Shown: one piece after another, positions 26,795 to 37,226 of the stretch
How positions within the stretch are numbered: position 1 is the stretch's first letter
Layout of the letters: each line of letters starts with the position of its first letter
Assembly (NCBI RefSeq): GCF_000718095.1
Contig: NZ_JOEI01000009.1
Location: 403,367-467,366, forward strand
Direction of reading: 5' to 3'
DNA: 64,000 nucleotides
Source: Streptomyces scopuliridis RB72
Lineage (GTDB): Bacteria; Actinomycetota; Actinomycetes; Streptomycetales; Streptomycetaceae
Program-made: the position numbers and the translations under genes
The notes under the pieces: generated by a model
The model's database searches: none
Seen by the model: the letters and a program-made list of their open reading frames with translations, nothing else
What the model was told of the DNA's origin: nothing

Positions 26795-28390
26795 TCACTT
26801 GGAGACGCTGACGGCCGGCGCGTCGTCGCCGAGGAGCTTGCCGTCCGAGGTCTCGAACTGCCGCTTGAAGGCGGTGATGGCGTCCGCGATCGACTGGATC
26901 GTGTCGTCGGACATCTTGGCGCCCTCGGCGATGCTGGTCAGCAGGTCCTTGCGCTCACGGCGCAGGTACTCCAGCAGCTCGCTCTCGAAGCGACGGATGT
27001 CGGCGACCGGTACGTCGTCCATCTTGCCGTTGGTGCCGGCCCAGACGGAGACGACCTGCTCCTCCACCGGGAACGGCGCGTACTGCGGCTGCTTCAGCAG
27101 CTCGACCATGCGCTTACCGCGCTCCAGGGACGCCTTGGACGCCGCGTCCAGGTCGGAACCGAAGGACGCGAACGCCTCCAGCTCACGGTACTGGGCGAGG
27201 TCCACACGCAGTCGGCCGGAGACCTGCCGCATGGCCTTGTGCTGGGCGGAGCCACCGACTCGGGAGACCGAGATACCGACGTTCAGCGCGGGCCGCTGGC
27301 CGGCGTTGAACAGGTCGGACTCCAGGAAGCACTGTCCGTCGGTGATGGAGATGACGTTGGTCGGAATGAACGCCGACACGTCGTTGGCCTTCGTCTCGAC
27401 GATCGGGAGACCCGTCATCGAACCGGCGCCCATGTCGTCGGAGAGCTTGGCGCAGCGCTCCAGCAGACGCGAGTGCAGGTAGAAGACGTCGCCCGGGTAG
27501 GCCTCACGGCCCGGCGGACGGCGCAGCAGCAGGGACACGGCGCGGTAGGCGTCGGCCTGCTTCGAGAGGTCGTCGAAGATGATCAGGACGTGCTTGCCCT
27601 GGTACATCCAGTGCTGGCCGATGGCCGAACCGGTGTACGGCGCCAGGTACTTGAAGCCGGCCGGGTCGGACGCGGGGGCGGCGACGATCGTCGTGTACTC
27701 AAGGGCGCCCGCCTCCTCCAGCGCACCGCGGACACCCGCGATGGTGGAGCCCTTCTGGCCGATGGCGACGTAGATGCAGCGGACCTGCTTGTTGGTGTCG
27801 CCCGAGCGCCAGTTGTCGCGCTGGTTGATGATCGTGTCGACGGCCAGAGCGGTCTTGCCGGTCTGCCGGTCGCCGATGATCAGCTGACGCTGGCCACGGC
27901 CGATCGGCACCATGGCGTCGACAGCCTTGTAGCCGGTCTGCATCGGCTCGTGGACCGACTTACGGACCATGACGCCCGGGGCCTGCAGCTCCAGGGCGCG
28001 GCGGCCTTCGGTCTCGATCTCGCCGAGGCCGTCGATCGGGTTGCCGAGCGGGTCGACCACGCGACCCAGGTAGCCCTCGCCGACAGCGACGGAGAGGACC
28101 TCGCCGGTACGGGTGACCGACTGACCCTCCTCGATACCGCTGAACTCGCCGAGGATGATCGAACCGATCTCGCGCTCCTCAAGGTTGAGGGCGAGACCAA
28201 GGGTGCCGTCCTCGAACTTCAGCAGCTCGTTCGCCATGGCCGAGGGAAGACCCTCGACCTTCGCGATGCCGTCACCGGCCACGCTGACCGTACCGACCTC
28301 CTCGCGCGAGGCCGCGTCCGGCTTGTACGACTGGACAAAGTTCTCCAGCGCGTCCCGGATCTCCTCCGGCCGGATCGTGAGCTCCGCCAT
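26795..28390 (-). CDS. atpA: ATP synthase F1 alpha subunit
   Basis: A 531-residue non-catalytic nucleotide-binding subunit. ATG 28390 ([19 protein letters not shown]) is the family start; upstream frame sequence is spacer. Walker A-like [18 protein letters not shown] and [45 protein letters not shown] are intact. The C-terminus is longer than in E. coli (ending [13 protein letters not shown]), as in other actinobacteria. A 172-bp structured gap separates it from atpH. Confidence 0.97.
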   Translation of the reverse strand: MAELTIRPEEIRDALENFVQSYKPDAASREEVGTVSVAGDGIAKVEGLPSAMANELLKFEDGTLGLALNLEEREIGSIILGEFSGIEEGQSVTRTGEVLSVAVGEGYLGRVVDPLGNPIDGLGEIETEGRRALELQAPGVMVRKSVHEPMQTGYKAVDAMVPIGRGQRQLIIGDRQTGKTALAVDTIINQRDNWRSGDTNKQVRCIYVAIGQKGSTIAGVRGALEEAGALEYTTIVAAPASDPAGFKYLAPYTGSAIGQHWMYQGKHVLIIFDDLSKQADAYRAVSLLLRRPPGREAYPGDVFYLHSRLLERCAKLSDDMGAGSMTGLPIVETKANDVSAFIPTNVISITDGQCFLESDLFNAGQRPALNVGISVSRVGGSAQHKAMRQVSGRLRVDLAQYRELEAFASFGSDLDAASKASLERGKRMVELLKQPQYAPFPVEEQVVSVWAGTNGKMDDVPVADIRRFESELLEYLRRERKDLLTSIAEGAKMSDDTIQSIADAITAFKRQFETSDGKLLGDDAPAVSVSK

Positions 28391-28444
28391 CTGGGTTCCC
28401 TGCTCTCCTTGTTGGGCCCGAAGTTTCTTTGGGGGTCTGCGGGT

Positions 28445-28559
28445 CTGGGGGCGACCCCCAGGAATCTTCTGCAATTTCTGCACGGCCCAACCGGGCCGCT
28501 GGTGTTGCTCTGTTCTGTTGCCTGCGTCTGCCTGCGTCCGCGGACGGCTCCGCCGTCCG
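28445..28559 (-). promoter_or_regulatory. Three hairpins in the atpH-atpA spacer
   Basis: The spacer of 172 bases holds CTGGGGG/CCCCCAG (28445-28451, 28455-28461), CGGCCC/GGGCCG (28483-28488, 28493-28498) and CGGACGG/CCGTCCG (28541-28547, 28553-28559). Most other junctions in this operon overlap or are short, so the structure is a candidate for RNA processing or control of alpha translation. Confidence 0.55.
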
Positions 28560-28562
28560 TCG

Positions 28563-29378
28563 TCAGCCCGCGAGTCGCCGTTCCGCCTCTTCGAGACGGT
28601 CCGCGACGGTGCCGTTGATGACCTCGTCGCCGACCCGCACCGAGATCCCGCCGAGGACCTCGGGGTCCACGTCCAGGTTCAGATGCATCGGGTGGCCGTA
28701 CAGCCTGGCCAGAGCGGCGCCGAGACGCTGCTTCTGTCCGTCGCTGAGCGGCACGGCCGAGGTGACGACGGCGACCAACCGGTCCCGGCGCGCCGCGGCG
28801 AGCCGGGACAGGGTCTGGAGACCCGCTTCCAGGCTACGTCCCCGGGGCCGGGTCACGAGACGCACTACCAGACGCTCGGTGGCCGGATTGGCCCGGCCGC
28901 CCAGCAGACCGTTGAGGAGCCCGGTCTTGGCGGTGGTCGTCGCCGACCGGTCGGTCAGCGCGGCCCGCAGCGCGGGGCTGGACTCGACGATCCGGCCGAA
29001 CCGGAACAGCTCGTCCTCCACGTTGTCCAGCGAACCGGCCTGCTGCGCGGCGGTGAGCTCGGCGGTCGCCGAGAGCTCCTCCACCGAGTCGACCAGGTCA
29101 CGCGGCTGCGACCAGCGGGAGCGGACCATGCCGGAGACCAGATCGGCGGCCGGACCGCCCACCTGACCGCTCAGCAGCCGTCCGGCCAGCTCGGCCTTGG
29201 CCTCGCCGGCCTGCGCCGGGTCGGTCAGGACCCGACGCAGCGAGACCTCACGGTCGAGCAGCGCGGTCACGGCGGCCAGCTCTTCGGCGAGCTTCGCCGC
29301 GTCGACCGACGTGCTGTCGGTCAGCGCGTCGAGACGCTCACGCGCGGCGGCCAGCGCCTCGCGGCTCGCTCCGTTCAT
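28563..29378 (-). CDS. atpH: ATP synthase F1 delta subunit
   Basis: A 271-residue peripheral-stalk subunit, longer than the about 177-residue E. coli form as usual in actinobacteria. The C-terminal signature [44 protein letters not shown] matches the OSCP/delta family. The N-terminal helical region is extended. It overlaps atpF by 4 bp. Confidence 0.95.
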   Translation of the reverse strand: MNGASREALAAARERLDALTDSTSVDAAKLAEELAAVTALLDREVSLRRVLTDPAQAGEAKAELAGRLLSGQVGGPAADLVSGMVRSRWSQPRDLVDSVEELSATAELTAAQQAGSLDNVEDELFRFGRIVESSPALRAALTDRSATTTAKTGLLNGLLGGRANPATERLVVRLVTRPRGRSLEAGLQTLSRLAAARRDRLVAVVTSAVPLSDGQKQRLGAALARLYGHPMHLNLDVDPEVLGGISVRVGDEVINGTVADRLEEAERRLAG

Positions 29379-29929
29379 CGCGTGGCCTCGGCCTTCGAAG
29401 CGCCGTCCTCAAGCTCATCGAGGAAGCGGTCGATGGTGCGGCTCTGCCGGGCGTGGTCCTCAAGGGACTCCCCGACGAGCTTGCCGGCCAGTTCGGTGGC
29501 GAGCTTGCCCACGTCCTGGCGCAGCGCGCTGGCCGCGGACTTGCGGTCGGCCTCGATCTGGGCGTGACCGGCGGCGACGATCTCCTCACGCTGCCGCTGA
29601 CCTTCCGCCCTCATCTCCTGGATGATCGCGGTGCCCTGCTCGGTCGCCTCCTGGCGGAGCCTGGCGGCCTCGTGCCGGGCTTCGGCGAGCTGCGCCTTGT
29701 ACTGCTCAAGGACGCTCTCCGCCTCGGTCTTGGCGGCGTCGGCCTTCTCGATACCGCCCTCGATGGCCTCGCGACGCTCTTCCAGAACCTTGTTGATGTT
29801 CGGAAGGAGCTTCTTGGCGAGGAGGCCGAAGACGATGACGAAGGCGAGCAGGCCGATGACGAGCTCGGGAATCGGCGGAACGAGGGGGTTTTCACCCTCC
29901 GCAGCCGCGATAGTGAGCAGCGGGCTCAT
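29375..29929 (-). CDS. atpF: ATP synthase F0 b subunit
   Basis: The 184-residue peripheral-stalk subunit: one N-terminal membrane helix (PIPELVIGLLAFVIVFGLLAKKL, residues 18-40), then a long charged coiled coil (VLEERREAIEGGIEKADAAKTEAESVLEQ...). Its stop overlaps the atpH start (ATGA). Confidence 0.96.
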   Translation of the reverse strand: MSPLLTIAAAEGENPLVPPIPELVIGLLAFVIVFGLLAKKLLPNINKVLEERREAIEGGIEKADAAKTEAESVLEQYKAQLAEARHEAARLRQEATEQGTAIIQEMRAEGQRQREEIVAAGHAQIEADRKSAASALRQDVGKLATELAGKLVGESLEDHARQSRTIDRFLDELEDGASKAEATR

Positions 29930-29970
29930 ATCAGTGCCTTTCGTCTAGTGGACTGGTCGTGATGGTGAGA

Positions 29971-31100
<1,130 letters not shown>

Positions 31101-31325
31101 CGCGGGCTCCTTCAGCATGGCGCATAGGTACGGCAACCTCGTTGTGTCGGCGCGGCGCGCAGCCGCGGTTCGGCACTGGACTGGTGTAACGGATGTGGGG
31201 ACGGCGGTCGGGCGTTGAGCCTCGCGTGAGAACAGGCGTCAGCTCGGATGCCCGCGCCCGCAATGCCGCAGTTGGCACCGGACGATAGCAGGATCCCGAA
31301 CGGGCACTTATCCCGGCCCTACCTC

Positions 31326-31763
31326 TCACGCCGACGACCCCGTCTTCTCGGCCTTTCCTGCGGACGAGGGTTCGGGGTCGACGTAGAGGATCTTGGCCTT
31401 CATGTGCGCGCGAGCCTGAGCGGCGACCCAGACGAGGGTCGTCACAACGAGCGTGAGAGCGAACGCCTTCGGGTTGAACAACGTGGTGTCCTTGAAGGCG
31501 GCCACGAAAATGAAAACGAGCAACAGCTGGGCGGTGTAGAGCATCAGCCCCATCGCCTGGAACAACTGCGGCAGCGACTTGGCCGTGCGCTGGAGAACCG
31601 TGAGCCCCATCCCCATGAAGAAGATCACCAACAGCGCGCCGACGGCGGCCCCCAGAGCTCCCTTGCCCCCCGCGACCACACCGCTGACCACAGCGGCGAC
31701 AACGCCGGCGGCAGCAGTGGGCACGGCGGCGTGAAGGAGGTTCCGGACGTCGTTGGACGGCAT
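31326..31763 (-). CDS. atpI: ATP synthase accessory membrane protein AtpI-like
   Basis: A 145-residue four-helix membrane protein (AAVPTAAAGVVAAVVSGVVAGG; GALGAAVGALLVIFFMGMGLTVL; GLMLYTAQLLLVFIFVAAF; ALTLVVTTLVWVAAQARAHMK), first gene of the atp operon. AtpI assists c-ring assembly in other bacteria. The position and topology support the call, while sequence conservation in this family is weak. Confidence 0.88.
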   Translation of the reverse strand: MPSNDVRNLLHAAVPTAAAGVVAAVVSGVVAGGKGALGAAVGALLVIFFMGMGLTVLQRTAKSLPQLFQAMGLMLYTAQLLLVFIFVAAFKDTTLFNPKAFALTLVVTTLVWVAAQARAHMKAKILYVDPEPSSAGKAEKTGSSA

Positions 31764-31896
31764 GGCGGCAGCTCCGCTGAATGGGTGGGGCAGATGGTGT
31801 CGTCATGGACGAGCGTAGGCCCGGTCCGAGAGAGGGTTTCTCGGGCCAACGGACCGTCGCACTACGGTCCTTCGGCTCTGTCGCCGGGTCTCGTGA

Positions 31897-31902
31897 ACAG
31901 TA
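31897..31902 (-). promoter_or_regulatory. Candidate -10 element of the atp operon promoter
   Basis: TACTGT on the minus strand, in an AT-rich island (31893-31930) 134 bases ahead of atpI. No good -35 is visible at the expected distance. The rest of the 274-bp gap 31764-32037 shows no gene. Confidence 0.3.
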
Positions 31903-32037
31903 TCACAAACTATTTGATGAGGTCTTTACCATGGTGGTGTGCTGACTGTCACACATGAGAGTTAACCCGCGCGTGTGTGCAGGACAGCGGTGCGTTGTGT
32001 CTGGTATTGGGCTCCGACGAGTGTAATGGCCCCAGGC

Positions 32038-33390
32038 TCAACGCCTGGAATCGGCCTTTCTTCTGTCGGAAAAACGCGAACGAGCGCCGAGGGCGGTCGC
32101 CCCGTTGACGCCGGCGGGAACAGGCGTACGCTCCGCCGCCATTCCCTGCGCCCCCAGCGGCTCGGGGACCGGCTCGGGAACGATCTCCTCGTGCGAGCCG
32201 TCCGGCTCGGCCGCCGCCCGCTTGCGGCGCCGGTAGCGCGGCGGTACGAAGGCCTGGGCCCAGAGCGGGGCCCGCGGTGTGAAGCGCGGCAGCAGCAGGA
32301 GCACCAGCCCCACCGCGCTCAGGACGACGACGACCGGCAGGATCCACATCGACGCCGAGTGCACCGAGTACAGGACCACACCGAACGCGATCAGCGCCGA
32401 CCAGAAGTACATGATCAGGACGGACCTGCTGTGCGAGTGACCGATCTCCAGCAGCCGGTGGTGGAGATGGCCCCGGTCGGCGGCGAACGGCGACTGGCCG
32501 TTCCAGGCGCGGCGTACGACGGCCAGCACCAGGTCCGCGAACGGGATCGCGATGATCGTCAGCGGCAGCAGCAGCGGGATGAAGACCGGCAGGGCGGCGT
32601 GTGTGGCCGCGCGCCCTGACCCCTCGAAGACCTTCAGGACGTCCAGGTCGACCTGACCCGTCACGGAGATCGCGCCCGCCGAGAGCACCAGACCGATCAG
32701 CATCGATCCCGAGTCGCCCATGAAGATGCGCGCCGGATGCATGTTGTGCGGCAGGAAGCCCACACACATGCCCATGAGGATGACGGCGAAGAGCGTGGCG
32801 GGGGCGGCGGCCTCGATGCCGTACCCGTACCAGAGCCGGTAGGTGTACAGGAAGAAGGCCGTGGCGGCGATGCAGACCATGCCGGCCGCGAGGCCGTCGA
32901 GACCGTCCACGAAGTTGACCGCGTTGATGGTGATCACCACCAGCGCGACGGTGAGCAGTGTGCCCTGCCAGGAGGTCAGCGAGACCATGCCGATACCGGG
33001 CACCGGGATCCACAGGATCGTCAGACCCTGCATCACCATCACGCCCGCGGCGATCATCTGGGCGCCGAGCTTGATCAGCGCGTCGATCTCGAACTTGTCG
33101 TCGAGGACACCGATCAGCCAGATCAGCGCGGCGCCGGAGAGCAGCGCGCGCGGTTCGTTGGAGAGCTCGAAGACCCCGTTGAGGTTCTGCAGGTTGTCGG
33201 CGACGAGCAGTCCGGCGCACAGGCCGAAGAACATGGCGATGCCGCCGAGCCTCGGCGTCGGTTCGCGGTGCACGTCGCGGGCGCGGATCTCCGGCATCGC
33301 TCCGGTCGCGATGGCGAACTTCCGCACCGGGCCGGTCAGCAGATAGGTCACCGCAGCCGTCACACAGAGCGTCAGCAGGTAATCACGCAC
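32038..33390 (-). CDS. wecA: Undecaprenyl-phosphate GlcNAc-1-phosphate transferase (MraY/WecA family)
   Basis: A 450-residue polytopic enzyme that moves GlcNAc-1-P (or a similar sugar phosphate) onto undecaprenyl phosphate, starting cell-wall glycopolymer synthesis. Motifs: REPTPRLGGIAMF, IGVLDDKFEIDALIKLGAQ (DDxxD-like), INAVNFVDGLDGLAAG, ARIFMGDSGSMLIG and DRGHLHHRLLEIGHSH. GTG 33390 (VRDYLLTLCV) is likely; GTG 33429 is an alternative. A basic/acidic tail of about 80 residues follows the last helix. Position matches rfe (Rv1302) before atp. Confidence 0.93.
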   Translation of the reverse strand: MRDYLLTLCVTAAVTYLLTGPVRKFAIATGAMPEIRARDVHREPTPRLGGIAMFFGLCAGLLVADNLQNLNGVFELSNEPRALLSGAALIWLIGVLDDKFEIDALIKLGAQMIAAGVMVMQGLTILWIPVPGIGMVSLTSWQGTLLTVALVVITINAVNFVDGLDGLAAGMVCIAATAFFLYTYRLWYGYGIEAAAPATLFAVILMGMCVGFLPHNMHPARIFMGDSGSMLIGLVLSAGAISVTGQVDLDVLKVFEGSGRAATHAALPVFIPLLLPLTIIAIPFADLVLAVVRRAWNGQSPFAADRGHLHHRLLEIGHSHSRSVLIMYFWSALIAFGVVLYSVHSASMWILPVVVVLSAVGLVLLLLPRFTPRAPLWAQAFVPPRYRRRKRAAAEPDGSHEEIVPEPVPEPLGAQGMAAERTPVPAGVNGATALGARSRFSDRRKADSRR

Positions 33391-33535
33391 GGGCTGCCCC
33401 ACAGGAATCGCTGGCCATCTCAGCCCCACACACTAGCCCGCTCCGGATCCACCGATGGAAACCGAGTCGCGTTATGAGCGAGGACTACACAATGAGCGAG
33501 ATGGTTGCACGGCTTCCCGCCCCCGGATGTTTCAT

Positions 33536-34792
33536 TCAGGAAAGGGTCCCATACGGCGGAAAACGCCCGGTCAGGCTCCGTACTTCACCGCGGACCCCCC
33601 GCGCCTCCGCAACATCCTCACGCAGCGCCGCGGCGAAGAGGGCCGCGATCCGGCGCATTTCCGCCTCTCCCATGCCCTGGGTGGTCACGGCGGCGGTACC
33701 CAGCCGGATGCCGCGCCCGTCCGCGTAGGGCAGCGCGCAGGTGTCCAGCACCATCCCGGCGGCGGCCAGCCGGCCGCGGGCCGTTCTGCCCTCCACTCCC
33801 AGGGGCGACGGGTCGGCGGTGATCAGATGCGTGTCGGTACCACCCGTAGTGATGAGGAAACCCTCCGTGGCCAACGCCTCGGCCAGCGCACGGGCGTTGG
33901 CCACGACCCGGTGCGCGTACGCCGTGAACGCGGGCGCCGCCGCCTCCCCGAAGGCGACCCCCTTGGCCGCGATCGTGTGCATCTGCGCGCCGCCCTGCGT
34001 GAACGGGAACACCGCCCGGTCGACGCGCTCCGCGTACTCCTCGCCGCAGAGGATCATCCCGCCGCGCGGCCCGCGCAGCACCTTGTGCGTCGTCGCGCAC
34101 ACGACATCGGCGTACGGCACGGGATTGGGCGCCGCTCCCCCGGCGACGAGCCCGATCGGATGGGCTGCGTCCGCGATCAGATACGCGCCGACGTCGTCGG
34201 CGATCTCGCGGAACGTCTCGTAGTCGATATGCCGGGGATACGAGATCGAGCCGCAGACGATGGCCTTGGGCCGGTGCGTCCGCGCCAGCTGGTGCACCTG
34301 CGCGTAGTCGATGATCCCGCTCTCGGCGTCGACCCCGTACCCGACGAAGTCGAACCAGCGGCCGGAGAAGTTGACGGGCGCGCCATGGGTGAGATGCCCC
34401 CCGTACGCCAGCCCCATGGCCAGCACGGTGTCCCCTGGCCGCAGCAGGGCGGCGTACGTGGCGAGGACGGCGGACGACCCGGAGTGCGGCTGTACGTTGG
34501 CGTGCTCGGCCCCGAAGAGCGCCTTCGCCCGCGCGATCGCGATCCGCTCGGCGGCGTCGACCAGCTCACACCCGCCGTGGTGGCGGGCGCCTGGATAGCC
34601 CTCGGCGTACTTGTTGGCGAGCGGGGAGCCGAGCGCGGCGAGAACGGCGGGCGAGGTGAAGTTCTCGGCGGCGATCAGCTGGAGACTGTCCGCCTGCCGA
34701 CGCGCCTCCCCGAGGATCACCTCGGCCATCTCGGGATCCTGCCGGCGCAGGATGTCCGGCGCGGTCGTTCGGGGGGCGGTGACGACGGCCAT
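33536..34792 (-). CDS. glyA: Serine hydroxymethyltransferase
   Basis: A 418-residue PLP enzyme interconverting serine and glycine with tetrahydrofolate. ATG 34792 has GGAG upstream. Motifs: LQLIAAENFTSPAVLAALGSPLANKYAEGYPGARHHGGCELVD, AGLVAGG-type cofactor strand IADAAHPIGLVAGG, and VVCATTHKVLRGPRGGMILC, with the PLP lysine in THK. It is diverged from the usual housekeeping GlyA (YPGARHHGG for YPGKRYYGG), so a second paralogue with a different preference is possible. Confidence 0.93.
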   Translation of the reverse strand: MAVVTAPRTTAPDILRRQDPEMAEVILGEARRQADSLQLIAAENFTSPAVLAALGSPLANKYAEGYPGARHHGGCELVDAAERIAIARAKALFGAEHANVQPHSGSSAVLATYAALLRPGDTVLAMGLAYGGHLTHGAPVNFSGRWFDFVGYGVDAESGIIDYAQVHQLARTHRPKAIVCGSISYPRHIDYETFREIADDVGAYLIADAAHPIGLVAGGAAPNPVPYADVVCATTHKVLRGPRGGMILCGEEYAERVDRAVFPFTQGGAQMHTIAAKGVAFGEAAAPAFTAYAHRVVANARALAEALATEGFLITTGGTDTHLITADPSPLGVEGRTARGRLAAAGMVLDTCALPYADGRGIRLGTAAVTTQGMGEAEMRRIAALFAAALREDVAEARGVRGEVRSLTGRFPPYGTLS

Positions 34793-34891
34793 GGCGGACT
34801 CCGGACCTCGGAGGGGTTGCGTGCCTTCCAATGTAGGCCGGTGGGAACGCTGATGCGCGATGGCGAGGCCGCCTGTCCCCGGCGGCCCGCT

Positions 34892-35551
34892 TTAAAGCAA
34901 CCCCGGCCGCGCCGGGACCCCCGTCAGCGCTGTGACAACCGGGTCCAGCGCCTGGTGGATCTCCTCGCCGATGGAGCGGAAGAACGTGATGGGCGCGCCG
35001 TACGGGTCGTAGACCTCGTCCGCCTCCGCCGTGGGCGCCAGCAGCCAGCCGCGCAGCGCCGCCGCCGCGCGGACCAGGGCGCGGGCGCGCTCGACCACCC
35101 CCTCGTCGAGGGGGTCGGGCAGCGTCGCCGGGTCTATGGCCCGCACCAGCCGGGTGAACTCCTTGAGCGTGAAGGTGCGCAGCCCTGCGGAGTGGCCCAT
35201 GGAGATCACCTGGGCGCGGTGGTCGCGGGTCGCGGTGAGGACCAGGTCGGCGCGGATGACGTGTTCGTCGAGCAGTTCGCGGCCGACGAAGCCGGAGGCG
35301 TCCGCGCCGAAGTCGGCCAGTACGGCTTCCGCGTTGGCCTCCATGGCCGCGCCCTCATGCCCCCAGGTGCCCGCGCTCTCCACGATCAGGCCGCCGGTGA
35401 GCCGCTCGCCGAGGCGGACGGTCAGGGCATGCCGGTTCAGCCGCTCGGTGATGGGCGAGCGGCAGACGTTGCCGGTGCTGACGTGGAGGATGCGGAAGGT
35501 GTTGCCGGTGAATGCGGTCTCCGCTATGCCACGCCCCTCAGGGGCGGTCAA
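34892..35551 (-). CDS. Low-molecular-weight phosphotyrosine phosphatase-like protein with Ser in place of catalytic Cys
   Basis: A 219-residue LMW-PTP/arsenate-reductase-fold protein. The P-loop reads HVSTGNVCRSP (residues 23-33) where active enzymes read VCxGNxCRSP, so the nucleophile position holds Ser25 while Cys30 and Arg31 remain. The Asp-Pro loop appears intact (EVYDPYGAP). Without the thiol, normal Cys-based catalysis is not expected; it may bind phosphotyrosine proteins or sense ligands. It overlaps the threonylcarbamoyl-AMP synthase gene by 4 bp. Confidence 0.85.
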   Translation of the reverse strand: MTAPEGRGIAETAFTGNTFRILHVSTGNVCRSPITERLNRHALTVRLGERLTGGLIVESAGTWGHEGAAMEANAEAVLADFGADASGFVGRELLDEHVIRADLVLTATRDHRAQVISMGHSAGLRTFTLKEFTRLVRAIDPATLPDPLDEGVVERARALVRAAAALRGWLLAPTAEADEVYDPYGAPITFFRSIGEEIHQALDPVVTALTGVPARPGLL

Positions 35552-36195
35552 TTGGCCACCTCAAGGTCGGGTACCACCTTGCGGAGCTCCTCCGCGTCGA
35601 GGGCACCGGCCCGCAGCAGCACCGGAACGTTGCCGGTGACGTCGACGATCGAGGAGGGCACGTTGCCGGGCGTCGGGCCGCCGTCGAGATAGACGGAGAC
35701 GGCGTCCCCGAGCATCTCCTGCGCGGCGTCGCAGTCCTCGGGGGCCGGGTGTCCCGTGAGGTTGGCGCTGGAGACGGCCATCGGGCCGACCTCGGTGAGC
35801 AGTTCGATGGCGACGGGGTGCAGCGGCATCCGGATGGCGACGGTGCCTCGGGTGTCCCCGAGGTCCCACTGGAGGGACGGCTGGTGCTTGGCGACGAGGG
35901 TCAGCGCGCCGGGCCAGAACGCGTCGACCAGCTCCCAGGCCTGCTCCGAGAAGTCGGTGACGAGGCCGTGCAGGGTGTTCGGGGAGCCGATCAGGACAGG
36001 GGTGGGCATATTGCGGCCGCGCCCCTTGGCCCCCAGCAGATCGGCGACGGCCTCGGAGCTGAAGGCGTCCGCACCGATCCCGTAGACGGTGTCGGTGGGC
36101 AGCACGACCAGCTCACCACGGCGGACGGCCGACGCGGCCTCGCGCAGACCCGTCGTACGGTCGGTCGCGTCGTTGCAGTCGTATCGCCGTGCCAT
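35548..36195 (-). CDS. L-threonylcarbamoyladenylate synthase (TsaC/YwlC family)
   Basis: A 215-residue enzyme making threonylcarbamoyl-AMP for the t6A modification of ANN-decoding tRNAs. Motifs: RRGELVVLPTDTVYGIGADAF (residues 25-45), KGRGRNMPTPVLIGS, FWPGALTLVAKHQ and GPMAVSSANLTGHPAPEDC, all typical of the YrdC/Sua5 fold. It corresponds to Rv1301 in the conserved order prfA-hemK-Rv1301. The 95-bp gap to prmC contains short GCGGTC repeats. Confidence 0.94.
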   Translation of the reverse strand: MARRYDCNDATDRTTGLREAASAVRRGELVVLPTDTVYGIGADAFSSEAVADLLGAKGRGRNMPTPVLIGSPNTLHGLVTDFSEQAWELVDAFWPGALTLVAKHQPSLQWDLGDTRGTVAIRMPLHPVAIELLTEVGPMAVSSANLTGHPAPEDCDAAQEMLGDAVSVYLDGGPTPGNVPSSIVDVTGNVPVLLRAGALDAEELRKVVPDLEVAN

Positions 36196-36290
36196 TTAGC
36201 CGGCCCTCCTGTGGTCTGATGCCCGGTTCACTGCCGGTGCGGCGGTCTCTGCGGCTGTAGCGGTCGTCGCGGTCACTGGCGCCGTCGCGG

Positions 36291-37199
36291 TCACGGCATG
36301 GCCTTACGGGCCGTCGCGAAGCGCGGTCGCTTGTTCAGATCGGGGTGGTCGGCGGCGTCCGCCCAGCCGGATTCCTCACTGAAGATCCACGGCACCTGAC
36401 CGCCCTGGGTGTCCGCGTGTTCGACGACGACCAGACCGCCGGGCCGCAGCAGCCGGTGCGCGGTGCGTTCGATGCCGCGGATCGTGTCGAGGCCGTCCTC
36501 GCCGGAGAAGAGGGCCATCTCCGGATCGTGGTCACGGGCCTCGGGAGCCACGTACTCCCACTCGGTCAGCGGGATGTACGGCGGGTTGGAGATGACCAGA
36601 TCGACCTGGCCGTCGAACTCGGGAAGGGCGCTCAGAGCGTCTCCCTGGTGGACGGTCACCCTGGATCCCTCCGCGTTCTTCCGCGTCCAGGCGAGGGCCT
36701 GCTCGGACAGCTCCACGGCGTGTACGCGCGAGCGCGGCACCTCCTGTGCCATGGCGAGCGCGATCGCGCCGGAGCCCGAGCACAGGTCGACGATGAGCGG
36801 CTCCACGACGTCCATGGCGCGTACGGCGTCTATCGCCCAGCCGACGACCGACTCGGTCTCCGGGCGCGGCACGAACACGCCGGGCCCCACCTGGAGTTCC
36901 AGATAGCGGAAGAAGGCGCGTCCGGTGATGTGCTGGAGCGGCTCGCGGGCCTCGCGGCGGGCCACGGCCTCCCAGTAGCGGGCGTCGAAGTCCGAGTCCT
37001 TGACGTTGTGCAGCTCTCCCCGCTTGACGCCGTGCACATACGCGGCGAGCTCCTCCGCGTCGAAGCGCGGCGAGGGCACGCCCGCGTCCGCCAGCCGCTG
37101 GGTGGCCTGGGCCACCTCGGCGAGCAGCAGGCTGCTGCGGCTGGCGGGCCCGCGACGGAGCCGCTGAGGGTCGCTGTGCCCACCGGAAAGTGGCTGCAC
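36291..37199 (-). CDS. prmC: Release factor glutamine methyltransferase
   Basis: A 302-residue SAM-dependent enzyme that methylates the GGQ glutamine of release factors. GTG 37199 has GGAGG 8 bases upstream. SAM motif LIVDLCSGSGAIALAMAQE; substrate motif DLVISNPPYIPLTEW (NPPY); substrate-docking region REPLQHITGRAFF. It is directly downstream of prfA (27-bp gap), whose product is its substrate. Confidence 0.96.
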   Translation of the reverse strand: MQPLSGGHSDPQRLRRGPASRSSLLLAEVAQATQRLADAGVPSPRFDAEELAAYVHGVKRGELHNVKDSDFDARYWEAVARREAREPLQHITGRAFFRYLELQVGPGVFVPRPETESVVGWAIDAVRAMDVVEPLIVDLCSGSGAIALAMAQEVPRSRVHAVELSEQALAWTRKNAEGSRVTVHQGDALSALPEFDGQVDLVISNPPYIPLTEWEYVAPEARDHDPEMALFSGEDGLDTIRGIERTAHRLLRPGGLVVVEHADTQGGQVPWIFSEESGWADAADHPDLNKRPRFATARKAMP

Positions 37200-37226
37200 G
37201 CTGGTTCCTCCGGACTGCGAGAGTGG

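Noticed and set aside
33455..35692. 745-codon plus-strand frame opposite glyA and the phosphatase-like gene
   Set aside because: Antisense shadow: no ribosome site, Arg/Gly/Asp-rich, and both opposite genes have unmistakable motifs.
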